Assembly (NCBI GenBank): GCA_039105265.1
Contig: JAPFFF010000038.1
Location: 372,001-436,000, forward strand
Direction: 5' to 3'
Length of the DNA stretch: 64,000 nucleotides
Origin: Tritrichomonas musculus
Taxonomy: Eukaryota > Parabasalia > Tritrichomonadida > Tritrichomonadidae
A model generated the notes under the pieces. That model was not told the DNA's origin and made no database searches. It saw nothing but the letters and a program-made list of their open reading frames with translations. Below, one piece after another: positions 41,613-52,577 of the stretch (position 1 is its first letter; the number at the start of each line of letters is the position of its first letter). A program made the translations under genes and the position numbers.

Positions 41613-41647
41613 AGGTGAAGTTGGAGGTGAAAATTCACCCGTTCACC
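41613..41647. promoter_or_regulatory. 35-bp GGTGAA/TTCACC box, copy 3
   Basis: Same 35-bp sequence as copy 2 and same distance (about 34 bp) to the start codon at 41579 of the broken HNH gene. It lies between that gene and the 3' end of the gene at 41667. Confidence 0.8.
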
Positions 41648-41666
41648 TGAAGACTAAAAAACCAAA

Positions 41667-42401
41667 TCACTTCGTGAGTATATCATATATATCAGCATCC
41701 TGGGATGGTTTTATCTTCAGAGTAATGAACAAAGGAGATTTTAAGATTACTGGCTGGAACATAAAGTCGACCAACCTCATTTCCAAATACTTTAACGAAT
41801 CTGTATTTACTTTTACTTTTATTGGTTTTGTCAAATCATAATTCACTATTAAAGCTTCTTGGTCCATAATCATTGTATCAATATTTGCGATGATGATGGG
41901 AGTATATTCTTGGTCTCCAATAGATGAGTGCGCTGCTACACCCTGCAAAGATACTAAATATAATTTATTGGCAAAATCAAGAATTGGCAAATCTGGGACG
42001 TTGCATTCAACTCCATTTGGAAATATATGTCCAGGCTTAGTATTGAACAATCCAGTGATTAATTTTGCTCTATGGTTGCCTTCTTTGAATTTTACTGTTT
42101 GGACAGGCTTTAAAGATATGGTTCTATTGTTGACATTTTTGAAGGTAATTACAGTCTGACTTTCATTTAAAAATTTAACCAGATTTGCAAAAGAATAGGC
42201 ATACGACTCCTCGAAATCAAACTTTATCTCTCCTATAGGAGAGTCAAATATTAAATAATCATCATCGGTGGTTAATAGGATATTGGCTTTAGTATTAATA
42301 GACGAAACATAATACTTGACGAAAGGGCATTTCCAAGGAATATCTATATTCATTCTTACAGTATTATAATTCCCTGGCTGGCTCTGAACACTATACAGCA
42401 T
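41667..42401 (-). CDS. Putative minor capsid (penton-like) jelly-roll protein
   Basis: A 244-residue protein made almost entirely of strand-like segments, with no helix-rich or low-complexity part: YNTVRMNIDIPWKCPFVKYY, NILLTTDDDYLIFDSP, TVITFKNVNNRTISLKPVQT, KIKPSQDADIYDILTK. Size and composition fit the single jelly-roll minor capsid (PY/penton) protein that accompanies the major capsid protein in Mavericks. It is divergent from the large gene at 42421 with only about 19 bp between the starts, so they share a promoter region. The assignment is by pattern and position, not by sequence match. Confidence 0.6.
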   Translation of the reverse strand: MLYSVQSQPGNYNTVRMNIDIPWKCPFVKYYVSSINTKANILLTTDDDYLIFDSPIGEIKFDFEESYAYSFANLVKFLNESQTVITFKNVNNRTISLKPVQTVKFKEGNHRAKLITGLFNTKPGHIFPNGVECNVPDLPILDFANKLYLVSLQGVAAHSSIGDQEYTPIIIANIDTMIMDQEALIVNYDLTKPIKVKVNTDSLKYLEMRLVDFMFQPVILKSPLFITLKIKPSQDADIYDILTK

Positions 42402-42420
42402 TATTTAATTTCAGATTAAA

Positions 42421-45400
42421 ATGTCCTTGACACTATATTCTGCAAAGAGCAAAGAAGCAAAAAAACTTAAAGCAAATGGATTTGAAATAAGTGCTGGAGA
42501 AGATGAAAAAATAAATATCATCCAAGAAGATAAGCCCGATGAATACCCAAAATTTAATTGTCTATACAATAAAGCTGAAGTTGATGCCAGAGTGGTAAAT
42601 GATTATATTGAAAATGGAGGTAGTCTTAAAGGATTTGGGGATGTTCCCATAACTGAAAAATATACACAAATACTTGAATACAAAGCATTAGCAAGAACGA
42701 ATTCATTTGTTGAATCCAACAGAGAACTTATCAGAGATGAATATTGTGTTAATACATTTAATGATATTATCGAAGGGGAATCTAAGACTTGTGAAGCAAT
42801 CCATGATATGTATAGCGAATTGATGTGCGCAGCAGATGGATACGAACAAGTAGTATTGGAAGAAGACAAGGGGAAATGTGAAGTAGTTAAATATGTTCAA
42901 ACTCCTACTGCTCCACCAGAGCCTAAGCCAACTGAACCTTTCCTCCAATACAAGACATATCATAATTTAGCTGATATGTTGATGAATATTATGAAGAATG
43001 AAAAAAAGAATCAAAACACAACGAGAATATTATATGAGGTATTTAATGAAGCAAACTGGATAAAATTCATAAATGGCACAAAGCAATATCATTACAATCT
43101 TCAAGACAATACTCTTAAGACAATAGGATATAAATATAAAAATAGCGATGAAGAAGTTAAAGCAGACCAGCTAGTGGAGGTAGGAAGCCCGGGTGAATTT
43201 ATTGATATATACATGCAAAATCAAAAAGATAATTACGCAAATATTAAACTATTTATGGGTGCTTTCCTAGCACAATATTTGGTTGAAGTAATGATAAAGA
43301 AAGGCATCAACTACATAAAAACAAGAAAGGATGCGGATAGTTTACGAATCACTATTATTGAAGATGACGGTACATCTGAAAACATCGCCCTTGGAGAATA
43401 TTTAAATAATGTGTATGCAAGCTTAAACCATTTAACTCAAGCTCATAATGATTTGCATGATTATGTCCTCAAAATTAAATCCTGTACATGTAATCAAGGT
43501 GGAAATGTGGATGTAAATGATGACATATTTGTTGAATTATTTTCTGATTTATATGATAGAGTTGATGGAGTCGAAGGCCATCTTCAAGAGCATGATATTA
43601 GTCGTTTGCATTTTGATAATCAGGTCCAGCTGGCTCAATCCCAGGTAGTCGACTTTTCGATTTACAATAATGATGACGGTATAAATGATTTGGTAAATCA
43701 ATATCAAAATCAAAATCAGCATATAGATTCCAATATACAGCATACCAATTTCATGAATGATAGGTCTTTTAATATTGATCATGATGAAAGATATTATTGG
43801 TCAGCCCTCTTTCATAGATGGGTTTTATTAACAGAAAGTGGGTATTCATTTGATGATTTTCCATCAGGCTGGAGAACAAATAGAAGCTTTGATGCGCCTC
43901 CTTCATTTATATTTGATGTGGACAGACAAAACTGGATTCAGATTATGATTACTGATTTTGATAATAAATGTCAAGGTTGGAGGAATAATGAAGATAGAAT
44001 GAGTGTGGCTGTTTATACAGCCTTTATGGCAAACAATACAAAACAGAAAGAAGGAGATATAGTATGGGATGAAAATGAAAATGAATGGATATACTGCAAT
44101 AGTGCTGTTAGCCCTTTGAGTATTGACATCGGCACACCACCAAAACAGCCCGATGGGTCTATTTCAATTCCAGGGTCAGACCTTGAATCGTTCAAGAAAG
44201 CATTAGAAGTATATGGAAACAAATATATCGAACCACCAAAGAATTATCAATTTAATAGAGAAAAACCAATATATGGAGATGTTAATATCAAAGCAAATTT
44301 AAATGTTAATGGATTAATAAATGGAGTAGATATATCAAATTTATCATCGGGAGGGGATATTACCACATCTAATTTTACTTATCAATCTGGCTTTCCCAAA
44401 TATATTCTCACCAATAATTTGCTCAGCACAGATACTTTTAGATTATTTGATAGAGACTTTAAGATGATGGTGATAGGTGGTACAGAAGAAATACAAGAAC
44501 AAATAAAAGATACTCAGGGAAGGATAAATATATTTAAAATAATTCTTCGAAACAATATTATGATGAATGCTAATGGAAAAATAATTAAAGAGTTCTATAT
44601 CTATGCAGAAGATGGAAAAATATATAATCCAATCCTCATACACAATACCGAGCATGATGAAACCCGGCTTAGTTATTTCCATGAAACAACAACAAATAAA
44701 TTATATATTGCTCATGATGAAGGGGTTAGAATTGATTCTTATGATTTATATCTCAAGGGAGAGCTAAGTATAATGTATTTATTGCCTCAAGACTCTTTGG
44801 TAGCTGTTGAGCCAACAATAAAGTGTGATACAATAGAGGCTAAGAATGCTCTTAAATTACATAATTCTGATATTATTTATTTATATAAACCAACAAAAAT
44901 TACTGACGCTACAATAGGAGATAAAGAATATTATAAAATGATATATGAAATCCCAGATGATTACCATCTCATCGAAGGCTTCAAATTCAAATTCAAGGAG
45001 TATTGCTTCGGTAATTCATGGGAATTAGAATGGAAGGAAGATAAATGGACAGGCAATAATTTGAGTGGAAGATTAGGAGGGAGTGTCATTAACAAATTAA
45101 ATAAAAGGAACACAGGGTATTATCATAATGATAATAGAACACATTTATGCTATGCAATGATGAAAAATGATGATATACACAACGAAATAATACCGAGAGG
45201 AGAGAAGGGTATATTGTATAGCTTATATGCACTCGCTAGTAAAGAAGGAAAATTAGAAACCAAATTATTGTTAAACAATGATGAAATTATAAATGGGGAT
45301 GAAAATCATATTAGTTGTTGGGTGTTTGAGATGGGAGGACATAATAAAGAGACATATGAAGGCTATGATTTGGTAGGTGTTGAGTGTAGATTATTTAATT

Positions 45401-46554
45401 ATGAGGCTAATATAATTAAATTTAATGAATTAATTCCTAAAATCTCCAGAGTATATTTAGATATTTATTTGCCAAAATCATCTACTCCTACCCGACTAAC
45501 ATTCAAAATATTACCACAAATACTTCATGTCTATGGACAGCTGAATGGAAATGTTGATTTGATAGGAGATTTGGACACAATAGATAGAATAGCCTGTGAT
45601 TGGACAGATAGTTTTATCAATCCTGAGGAAAGGAATATTGAAATATATTTACGAAAGAGCATGGCAGACCCCTTCGAAGAAATGAATTGGGATGGTAAAA
45701 TGAATCCCTTTGAATATATTATCAGGCAACAATTTTATGAGATATACCCCAATCCTAATGCAGCTACCACTTTGTATACAGATTATAATATATGCTCATC
45801 CAAAATTATTACTGCCGACAATATTACTACGATGAGAAGTGATTTAAATTTGGTAAGTAATAACTTTGATGTTTTATCATATGACTTCAATAAATTGGAG
45901 AATAAAGTTGGCCAAATGGATAGGAGATTAATAACAGTCGAAGATAAGACTGAACATTTAATTTCAGATATGAAGTCAATAAAGATTGTTGAAGGGATTT
46001 CTTTAGCCTTCACTATAGCAGGTGGAATAGTTGGTGGAGGCTTAGCTTTATCATCGATGGGCATTACATTTGGAGGAGCAGAAGCGTCATCAGAAGTAGC
46101 AGTAGCAGCGACAACAATAACTCATGCTAGGACATCATTTTTATTGGAAGAGTCATATTTTAGCGGCGCTTCTCGGCTAAGAAAATTTGACCCTTGGTCT
46201 AGGACAATTTCAGACACAAATAAAGTATTAGAATGGTGTGATGAAGGGTTAGATGAATTAGAAGAGATTACTTTCGAAAATGATTTTGATGATCCAGACA
46301 AGGGGGTAATGACTCTTCAGGCAACATTTAATTTATGTAATATTTTCAGAGATTCTTTGAAGCCTGTTTTCAAAATATTAGCTAACGAAATAAAATCTGT
46401 TCAAAGCACAAAGCATCCCCTAGATGATATAGATATGACTGCTTATATTACAAAATTGGAGGTCAAAGAAATGTTGGAGCAAAAGGATTTATATATCGAT
46501 TCATTGGAGAAAAGGATTGCTGCATTGGAGAAGAAGTGTGCAAATATTGAGTAG
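42421..46554 (+). CDS. Giant fibre-like protein A
   Basis: A 1377-residue protein. The N-terminal ~640 residues are unique and include a P-rich linker (TPTAPPEPKPTEP) and mixed helical regions. VNIKANLNVNGLINGVDISN resembles repeats in phage-type tail fibres. Residues about 660-1170 form a module shared with protein B (46583), ending in a nearly identical segment around FYEIYPNPNAATTLYTDYN and KIITADNITTMRSDLN. A coiled coil (KLENKVGQMDRRLITVEDKT) leads into a hydrophobic glycine-rich segment (about 1190-1215, SLAFTIAGGIVGGGLAL). The end is helical and coiled (EMLEQKDLYIDSLEKRIAAL). I infer a trimeric spike or fibre for cell attachment. The membrane-like segment could instead indicate fusion or surface anchoring. 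Confidence 0.65.
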   Translation: MSLTLYSAKSKEAKKLKANGFEISAGEDEKINIIQEDKPDEYPKFNCLYNKAEVDARVVNDYIENGGSLKGFGDVPITEKYTQILEYKALARTNSFVESNRELIRDEYCVNTFNDIIEGESKTCEAIHDMYSELMCAADGYEQVVLEEDKGKCEVVKYVQTPTAPPEPKPTEPFLQYKTYHNLADMLMNIMKNEKKNQNTTRILYEVFNEANWIKFINGTKQYHYNLQDNTLKTIGYKYKNSDEEVKADQLVEVGSPGEFIDIYMQNQKDNYANIKLFMGAFLAQYLVEVMIKKGINYIKTRKDADSLRITIIEDDGTSENIALGEYLNNVYASLNHLTQAHNDLHDYVLKIKSCTCNQGGNVDVNDDIFVELFSDLYDRVDGVEGHLQEHDISRLHFDNQVQLAQSQVVDFSIYNNDDGINDLVNQYQNQNQHIDSNIQHTNFMNDRSFNIDHDERYYWSALFHRWVLLTESGYSFDDFPSGWRTNRSFDAPPSFIFDVDRQNWIQIMITDFDNKCQGWRNNEDRMSVAVYTAFMANNTKQKEGDIVWDENENEWIYCNSAVSPLSIDIGTPPKQPDGSISIPGSDLESFKKALEVYGNKYIEPPKNYQFNREKPIYGDVNIKANLNVNGLINGVDISNLSSGGDITTSNFTYQSGFPKYILTNNLLSTDTFRLFDRDFKMMVIGGTEEIQEQIKDTQGRINIFKIILRNNIMMNANGKIIKEFYIYAEDGKIYNPILIHNTEHDETRLSYFHETTTNKLYIAHDEGVRIDSYDLYLKGELSIMYLLPQDSLVAVEPTIKCDTIEAKNALKLHNSDIIYLYKPTKITDATIGDKEYYKMIYEIPDDYHLIEGFKFKFKEYCFGNSWELEWKEDKWTGNNLSGRLGGSVINKLNKRNTGYYHNDNRTHLCYAMMKNDDIHNEIIPRGEKGILYSLYALASKEGKLETKLLLNNDEIINGDENHISCWVFEMGGHNKETYEGYDLVGVECRLFNYEANIIKFNELIPKISRVYLDIYLPKSSTPTRLTFKILPQILHVYGQLNGNVDLIGDLDTIDRIACDWTDSFINPEERNIEIYLRKSMADPFEEMNWDGKMNPFEYIIRQQFYEIYPNPNAATTLYTDYNICSSKIITADNITTMRSDLNLVSNNFDVLSYDFNKLENKVGQMDRRLITVEDKTEHLISDMKSIKIVEGISLAFTIAGGIVGGGLALSSMGITFGGAEASSEVAVAATTITHARTSFLLEESYFSGASRLRKFDPWSRTISDTNKVLEWCDEGLDELEEITFENDFDDPDKGVMTLQATFNLCNIFRDSLKPVFKILANEIKSVQSTKHPLDDIDMTAYITKLEVKEMLEQKDLYIDSLEKRIAALEKKCANIE

Positions 46555-46582
46555 AATAGGGAAATATTTTTTTGGGTTTGAA

Positions 46583-49500
46583 ATGGCAGCAACAACAACA
46601 AAATTCATCGGAGATATACAATTCAAGGTAGGAGACAGCACTCGTAAAGCAAGCCAGTTATTAACCCTAAGTGATTTAGATGGATATGTTCAGACAGGCC
46701 ATTTATTCAATGAAGTAGATGGCATACCAGAATTTAATATCAAAAATAATAATATACAATACGAGTCATTTGAGTCATCAACAACCCAATATCATATTCT
46801 TAAATTTGTTAATATACCTGAGGATTTCATGAATAAAGTGAAGGAAATAACAGCCCAAACAAATCTTTTCAAAGTTGTTTTGAGAAAAAATATTATATAC
46901 GATACGAATGGAAATTTAGTGAAGGAATTCTTTATTTATGCCAAGGATGGAAAGGTTTATTGCCCTCTCATAACCAAAAGCAGTAATGGCTGTTCTATAA
47001 ATAACAGCACCATATTTGAATACATCAACATAGCTTTCGATTCTAGCCTCGATTTTAATCCCTATTCCCTTTGGTTGAATGGTGAGTTGAGTATAATGAA
47101 TGAATATCTTACAGATAGCCTCCAAACAGAAAAAGCAATAAAATGTTCAATTATCAAGGCTGATAATGCTTTGAAGCTTCATAAAAGTGATGTATTGTAT
47201 CTCTATAAACCCACACTAACTAGTGAAGTCCAAATAGATGATAAAATGTATTGGCTACTGCAATGGAATATAGACGATAATTACAATATACCTAGCGGCT
47301 TGGAATTTAAGTTTAGTGAATATTGTTTTGGTAATAAATGGATTTTAAGCTGGGATGGAACTAAGTGGGTAGGAGATAATATACAAGGAAACATAAACGG
47401 AAATATAAAAAATGCATTAAATAAAGAGAATGAACATGGAGAGGATGGAACATATATTAGAATCAAGAGAAGTGAAAGAAATAAAATGTTGATTAAAAAG
47501 CCTGATGACTATTCTATTGATAATCTCCTACATTATATGATACATGGAGGGAAATGTAAATTGGACTGTAAATTGAAACTAAAGACGGGTGAGATAGAAA
47601 GTTTTTCAAAATATGGATTGGGCTATCAAACAAGTAATGGAGGAATAAATGTTGATGGATATGATATTGAAGCTATAAGATGCTATAAAGCAAACGGTAC
47701 AGGGAGCGAATTAGATATTTCTAAAGTGGAAGAATTTTTACTTGATATCACTTTGGACGGTACCATCAAGGCAAACAGATTTTCTATGAGGCCTACTGGA
47801 AAAATATTTGACCCAAAGAGTGATAAGAAATGGTATTTCATCACTGGTATATTAGATTCGTGTGAAAAAGTAGAATATTGTTATGCTTCATCTACCCCTA
47901 ATGACTCACGAAATATTAAAATCTATTTATTCAAAGAATATGTTGACCCGATAGATGAGGTCAATTGGGACCCTACAACAAACCCCTTCGAATATATTAT
48001 CAAACAACAATTTTATGAGATATATCCCAATCCTAATGCTGCAACAACATTATATACAGACTATAACATTACCTCATCGAAAATTATTACTGCCGACAAT
48101 ATTACTACAATGAGAAGTGATTTAAATATGGTAAGCAATAATGTTGATGTGATAAGTTATGACGTCCAGGAAATGAGCACGACAATGGAAAGCCTCAAAG
48201 GAAGAGTATCAAGAGCAGAAACAATAACTCAGCATCTAGAAGAAGATGTTGATAAGTTAAGAATTGTGTCATGGACAGCTTTAGCTTTTGGAGTAGCTGG
48301 AACGGCAGGTTCTATGGGCTCTATAGGCATGCAGCTTTTTCCCGAAGGAATTAGTTTTCCAACAATAAAGGGAGGTGGATTTTTGAAGAGAATTTTCTCT
48401 AACAAATCAACGAAAGGGATGAGTGATTTGTTGCGGTCATCTATTAATTTCATGTCTGGGACCATCGCTAGGTCTATCACAAAAGATATTACTCCAATAA
48501 TTATGTGGTGTGAAGAAGAATATAAACCATTAGATGATTTAAAATTTAAAGATGAAAATGATAACCCTGACAGTGGAGCCTTAACTTTAAGTGGGGCTAT
48601 GGATATTGGTAATATATTCAGAGATTCTTTGAAGCCTGCATTTAAATTACTTGCCGAAAAAGTAAATGAAATAGAAGCTGAATTTGATAATTTCCCTACT
48701 GTTGATGAAGTAAATGAGGCGTTGGAGAAAGTAAAGAGTGAGATTCCTGCCGACGTAGATTTATCAAAATATAGAAGCAAAAATGATTTGATATATAAAG
48801 ATGCTGTCGATGTGCCTTTTGAAAATGTCTTAGATAGTGAAGGAAGGTGGGAAGCCAAAATAAAAATGACTAGGGGAACTCATCTTGTTGGAACAATTAC
48901 TGATGAGGCTGGCGTGGTCAAGAATTTTGATATAATGTTTGATTATGATGAAAATATCCCTGAGAATACCGAGATATATATCAATGTCGAAATTGACGGA
49001 ACAACTTATTACGTAAATTATTATCCAAATGAGACTGATGATTGGCGCTTTTTTATCGAAAGTGAAACAGGATATTGTCATACCAAATTAACACTAGCGG
49101 AAAAAATAATTAAACAAGACGAAATAGTTTTGAAAACAGATAATCGAATCGATTTAGAGAAAACTTTTGAGAATGCTTTGGTTGAATTCATCAAAAATGA
49201 TAGATACAAGAATATTTCTGATAATCCAAAAACATATATTGGTTATTTCTATTTTGTTAATGGAGAATTTGAACTCAGATTTAAATTTATTCCAAGGAAT
49301 TATGATGACAAATATATGATTTTACAATATGAGTCTGGTGATGGTGAATGGTGTATTGTATTACTATTGAATATATCATTAAACTCTGGAACATTCATCA
49401 CATTTTCGAAAGAGGGAGAATTTAAATATAGAATTGTGAAAGATTTAACCATTGAAACAGTCTATGATGAAAAATATCAAACTAAAGTTTTAAAAGTTTC

Positions 49501-50044
49501 TTGTACATTTGAACAATTTAGACATATTGGTTCGTCTGTTGATGATTATTTGGAAGACATAAATGGTTATTCTGATATTAAATATTTCAAAGTTGTTAGA
49601 TCAAATGACAAATATCCTGTGGATGATATTCTTGGATTATTTATGGACTTCTTTGTTTCATTCAAGAATCATAAAGATGAAGAAAATGAATGGAGAATAT
49701 TTTATTCTGGCTTTGTTGATTGTGATATTCAATGGATTGATGAATTAACCGGAATCAATTATGATTCACACAAAAATATTTTAACGATTAGTGTCGAGTT
49801 CGATTCTGATGCATATGAATTGTTAATAATATTTAAAGAGACGAGTGGTGAAAAACATTTTGTGAGAATTCTCCACGGATCAAAGATTGCTTTACTCGAT
49901 GAAATATATGGATCAAAGAAAGTAAAAGTTGTTCAATATCAAGCTACAGATGATAAATATGACTTTAATGTAAGAATGAATTTAGATCAATATCTAGAAA
50001 GACAGATTTACATTAAGCAATTGAAATGGAATGTGTATCAATAA
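46583..50044 (+). CDS. Giant fibre-like protein B (paralogue)
   Basis: 1153 residues from the ATG at 46583. The frame is open from 46517, but that start lies inside the preceding gene, and the ATG at 46583 has the TTTTTTTGGGTTTGAAATG context. Residues about 30-540 match protein A's shared module. A coiled coil and a hydrophobic glycine-rich stretch (about 557-582) follow. The last ~400 residues, from YRSKNDLIYKDAVDVPFENV, have no counterpart in A and are strand-rich, consistent with an exchangeable receptor-binding head. The stop codon (50042-50044) touches the inner edge of the right terminal repeat. The role is inferred as for A. Confidence 0.65.
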   Translation: MAATTTKFIGDIQFKVGDSTRKASQLLTLSDLDGYVQTGHLFNEVDGIPEFNIKNNNIQYESFESSTTQYHILKFVNIPEDFMNKVKEITAQTNLFKVVLRKNIIYDTNGNLVKEFFIYAKDGKVYCPLITKSSNGCSINNSTIFEYINIAFDSSLDFNPYSLWLNGELSIMNEYLTDSLQTEKAIKCSIIKADNALKLHKSDVLYLYKPTLTSEVQIDDKMYWLLQWNIDDNYNIPSGLEFKFSEYCFGNKWILSWDGTKWVGDNIQGNINGNIKNALNKENEHGEDGTYIRIKRSERNKMLIKKPDDYSIDNLLHYMIHGGKCKLDCKLKLKTGEIESFSKYGLGYQTSNGGINVDGYDIEAIRCYKANGTGSELDISKVEEFLLDITLDGTIKANRFSMRPTGKIFDPKSDKKWYFITGILDSCEKVEYCYASSTPNDSRNIKIYLFKEYVDPIDEVNWDPTTNPFEYIIKQQFYEIYPNPNAATTLYTDYNITSSKIITADNITTMRSDLNMVSNNVDVISYDVQEMSTTMESLKGRVSRAETITQHLEEDVDKLRIVSWTALAFGVAGTAGSMGSIGMQLFPEGISFPTIKGGGFLKRIFSNKSTKGMSDLLRSSINFMSGTIARSITKDITPIIMWCEEEYKPLDDLKFKDENDNPDSGALTLSGAMDIGNIFRDSLKPAFKLLAEKVNEIEAEFDNFPTVDEVNEALEKVKSEIPADVDLSKYRSKNDLIYKDAVDVPFENVLDSEGRWEAKIKMTRGTHLVGTITDEAGVVKNFDIMFDYDENIPENTEIYINVEIDGTTYYVNYYPNETDDWRFFIESETGYCHTKLTLAEKIIKQDEIVLKTDNRIDLEKTFENALVEFIKNDRYKNISDNPKTYIGYFYFVNGEFELRFKFIPRNYDDKYMILQYESGDGEWCIVLLLNISLNSGTFITFSKEGEFKYRIVKDLTIETVYDEKYQTKVLKVSCTFEQFRHIGSSVDDYLEDINGYSDIKYFKVVRSNDKYPVDDILGLFMDFFVSFKNHKDEENEWRIFYSGFVDCDIQWIDELTGINYDSHKNILTISVEFDSDAYELLIIFKETSGEKHFVRILHGSKIALLDEIYGSKKVKVVQYQATDDKYDFNVRMNLDQYLERQIYIKQLKWNVYQ

Positions 50045-50182
50045 ATTCTATAGCTATCGGTGTTTGTTCTTCAGCTGGATTGAGCGTCGGGTACATTTCA
50101 ATCATTATAAAACAACTTCTTGATTCGAAGGGATATCTTAACAAAAAATGGTTCGGGATTTCTTCCAAAAAAATGCTTAGAT

Positions 50183-50485
50183 TCACTTAAATATTTGATG
50201 GTGCTCATCAAATAATCTATATCTTGGAGCGTCCTTTTCCTTCAACAAATCGTAATCACCACTATATTTCAACAAAGCTGCTCGTCTAAATTTTGCATAT
50301 CTAAAGCCGCTAAACTTGTTCCTTTCATCTAATACTTCCAAAATGACGTATCCTTTGCTATCGCACGTCCTAATGTTTTTTTGTGCATCATAGATTTGTT
50401 GCGTCTGTCTTGATGTATAATAGGGGTTGCGTAAAGTGTAGCCTTTATATTCTGTCATCATTTTTAAATCACTCGGGGCGTCCAT
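50183..50485 (-). CDS. Maverick terminal-repeat protein, right copy
   Basis: Identical in all 100 residues to the product of 26024-26326 because it lies in the opposite terminal repeat. It is transcribed outward, away from the element's centre, with the same upstream palindromes and the TTTTATCACGACGACAA start context. Its promoter side now faces the inserted tyrosine-recombinase transposon about 330 bp away. The function is unknown, as for the left copy. Confidence 0.75.
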   Translation of the reverse strand: MDAPSDLKMMTEYKGYTLRNPYYTSRQTQQIYDAQKNIRTCDSKGYVILEVLDERNKFSGFRYAKFRRAALLKYSGDYDLLKEKDAPRYRLFDEHHQIFK

Positions 50486-51044
50486 TTGTCGTCGTGATAA
50501 AAAATGGTTGGGATTTCTTGACGGGACGTTAAGAAATCACGCCATTTATATATACTACTTTTAGTAGTGATTTTTTGAACTTTTTAATTTTCAGTTTTTT
50601 TGATTTTTCAGTTTTTTGATTTTTTCAGTTTTTTTGAATTTTTTTAATTTTCATTTATAGGGGGGAGGAAGGGGTATACAATTAATATATCTATTTTAAA
50701 AATGGGGTCCGGGGCGGGAGCCCTGGAGTAGCGCGAGCGGAGCCTTGGCGGAGCGAAGCGGTATAGGTCTCCGGGGAGCGAAAGCGTACCGGAGCCTATA
50801 CTTTACTACTCCTAGACTTTAAATTGATGGTCGTTTTAAGTTGAAAATGTCCGGTTCTAGCACATTTTCAAGCTTGAAATAGCATCATATTTTCTTTCAA
50901 AAAGATCAAATGTCAAAAAATTGTCATTAGCAATTTAAAGTATATCTTTTCTCAAATAATTGATATGTTATATGCTATTTTTGTTTAATACTCATTTTTT
51001 AAAAATAACTTTTTTTTTTTTTTTTTTTTTTTTTCCACAAAAAT

Positions 51045-52575
51045 TAAATTGTATTCAAATTATTTCTCTTAAATTTTCTATACAAATATAAATGATATTT
51101 ATGTTTTATTGTTATTTAAAATAAATATAAATGGTATATATATTTATTATAACCTTTATAAGATATATATAATAAGTATAAAAATGAAAATATTAATATT
51201 TTAAAGGTATATAAATAGTTCATTAATTGTGAACTTTTGGACGTTAAAGAAAAAATTAAAATAAATATATCTTGTTTAAATTAATTTAGATATATAATTA
51301 AAATATAATATAATAGTATATAGATAACAAATATAAATATTATTATATTTAATTAATATCTCAACACATTATTTTCTCAATTAATCATTTATTCATTTAA
51401 TCTATATCTAAAAATCAATTAATCTTCAATTCAACAAACCAATCAAAAGCGAAAAATAAAATAATTGAAGACCTATTTGAAACCCAAACCTTCCATTTGG
51501 AAAAGAATAAAGTGCACTATTGTACCAATATAATTCAGACAATTGTACTTATCTTCTGCTACATTTCATAAGAATTAAATGGTTTTGAACTTGACTGGTA
51601 TTGTTTATAGTATGTGAAATCATTGAGTGATAATAGATATAAGGAAAAGAGACAGGTGGAATAGCTATATAAGCACCCTGCAGCTATAAATTGATTTAAC
51701 ATCCCCAAATCGCAGTTATATACCTTAGTTTTTAATGGACTCGTCTCGGTAAACGATGTATTTACTTAGCAAACATTACTTTCTAACTATATCAACTTTA
51801 AGATTTTCATGGATTGAATCAATCAAAGTTATGCAGCATTTAATAAATATCATCCACAACATTAAAAATAATCAAATACTTCTTATATTGTATAGGTTAG
51901 GCTGTGCGCCCTAAACCTCGGCCTAGACTCAAAAATTTAATACACATTGGCATATTGAGAATGAAATATTCTCTTTTAAAGTGATTAAGTCGTAGAAAAA
52001 GGATTCAATGTGCCCATGTCTTTATAGATTTTTTAATAAATAACTTATATTTATATAGAAATAAAGATTGTTTTTATTTCTATAAAAGAGGCATTTCTTC
52101 AATTAGATGGCCAAATGAAGAATGATATTTAAGTCTAAGTGATTTTGAAAATAACAATGAAAATGAAAATTTTAATTATTTTGGGGAAATAAAAGTTTTA
52201 TTAAAGTGTAAAAGTTATATAAAGAAATAAAATCGAATAAAGATGTTTATGCGAGTTTTAATATTATTTTAAATATTATTATATTTATATTTGTTATCTA
52301 TATACTATTATATTATATTTTAATTATATATCTAAATTAATTTAAACAAGATATATTTATTTTAATTTTTTCTTTAACGTCCAAAAGTTCACAATTAATG
52401 AACTATTTATATACCTTTAAAATATTAATATTTTCATTTTTATACTTATTATATATATCTTATAAAGGTTATAATAAATATATATACCATTTATATTTAT
52501 TTTAAATAACAATAAAACATAAATATCATTTATATTTGTATAGAAAATTTAAGAGAAATAATTTGAATACAATTT
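51045..52575. mobile_element. Fold-back element with ~305-bp inverted repeats
   Basis: 51045-51350 and 52268-52575 are inverse copies of each other, beginning TAAATTGTATTCAAAT, and look almost perfectly matched. The ~900-bp centre has no open frame or RNA that I recognise. It lies within the left arm of the recombinase transposon, whose right arm shows the uninterrupted sequence. No clear target duplication is seen; the hairpin at 52578-52632 adjoins its right end. Confidence 0.8.
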
Positions 52576-52577
52576 AC

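Noticed and set aside
51351-52267. Possible tRNA or other structured RNA in the centre of the fold-back element
   Set aside because: A few GC words such as GGCTGTGCGCCC occur, but no cloverleaf or known RNA pattern could be drawn.
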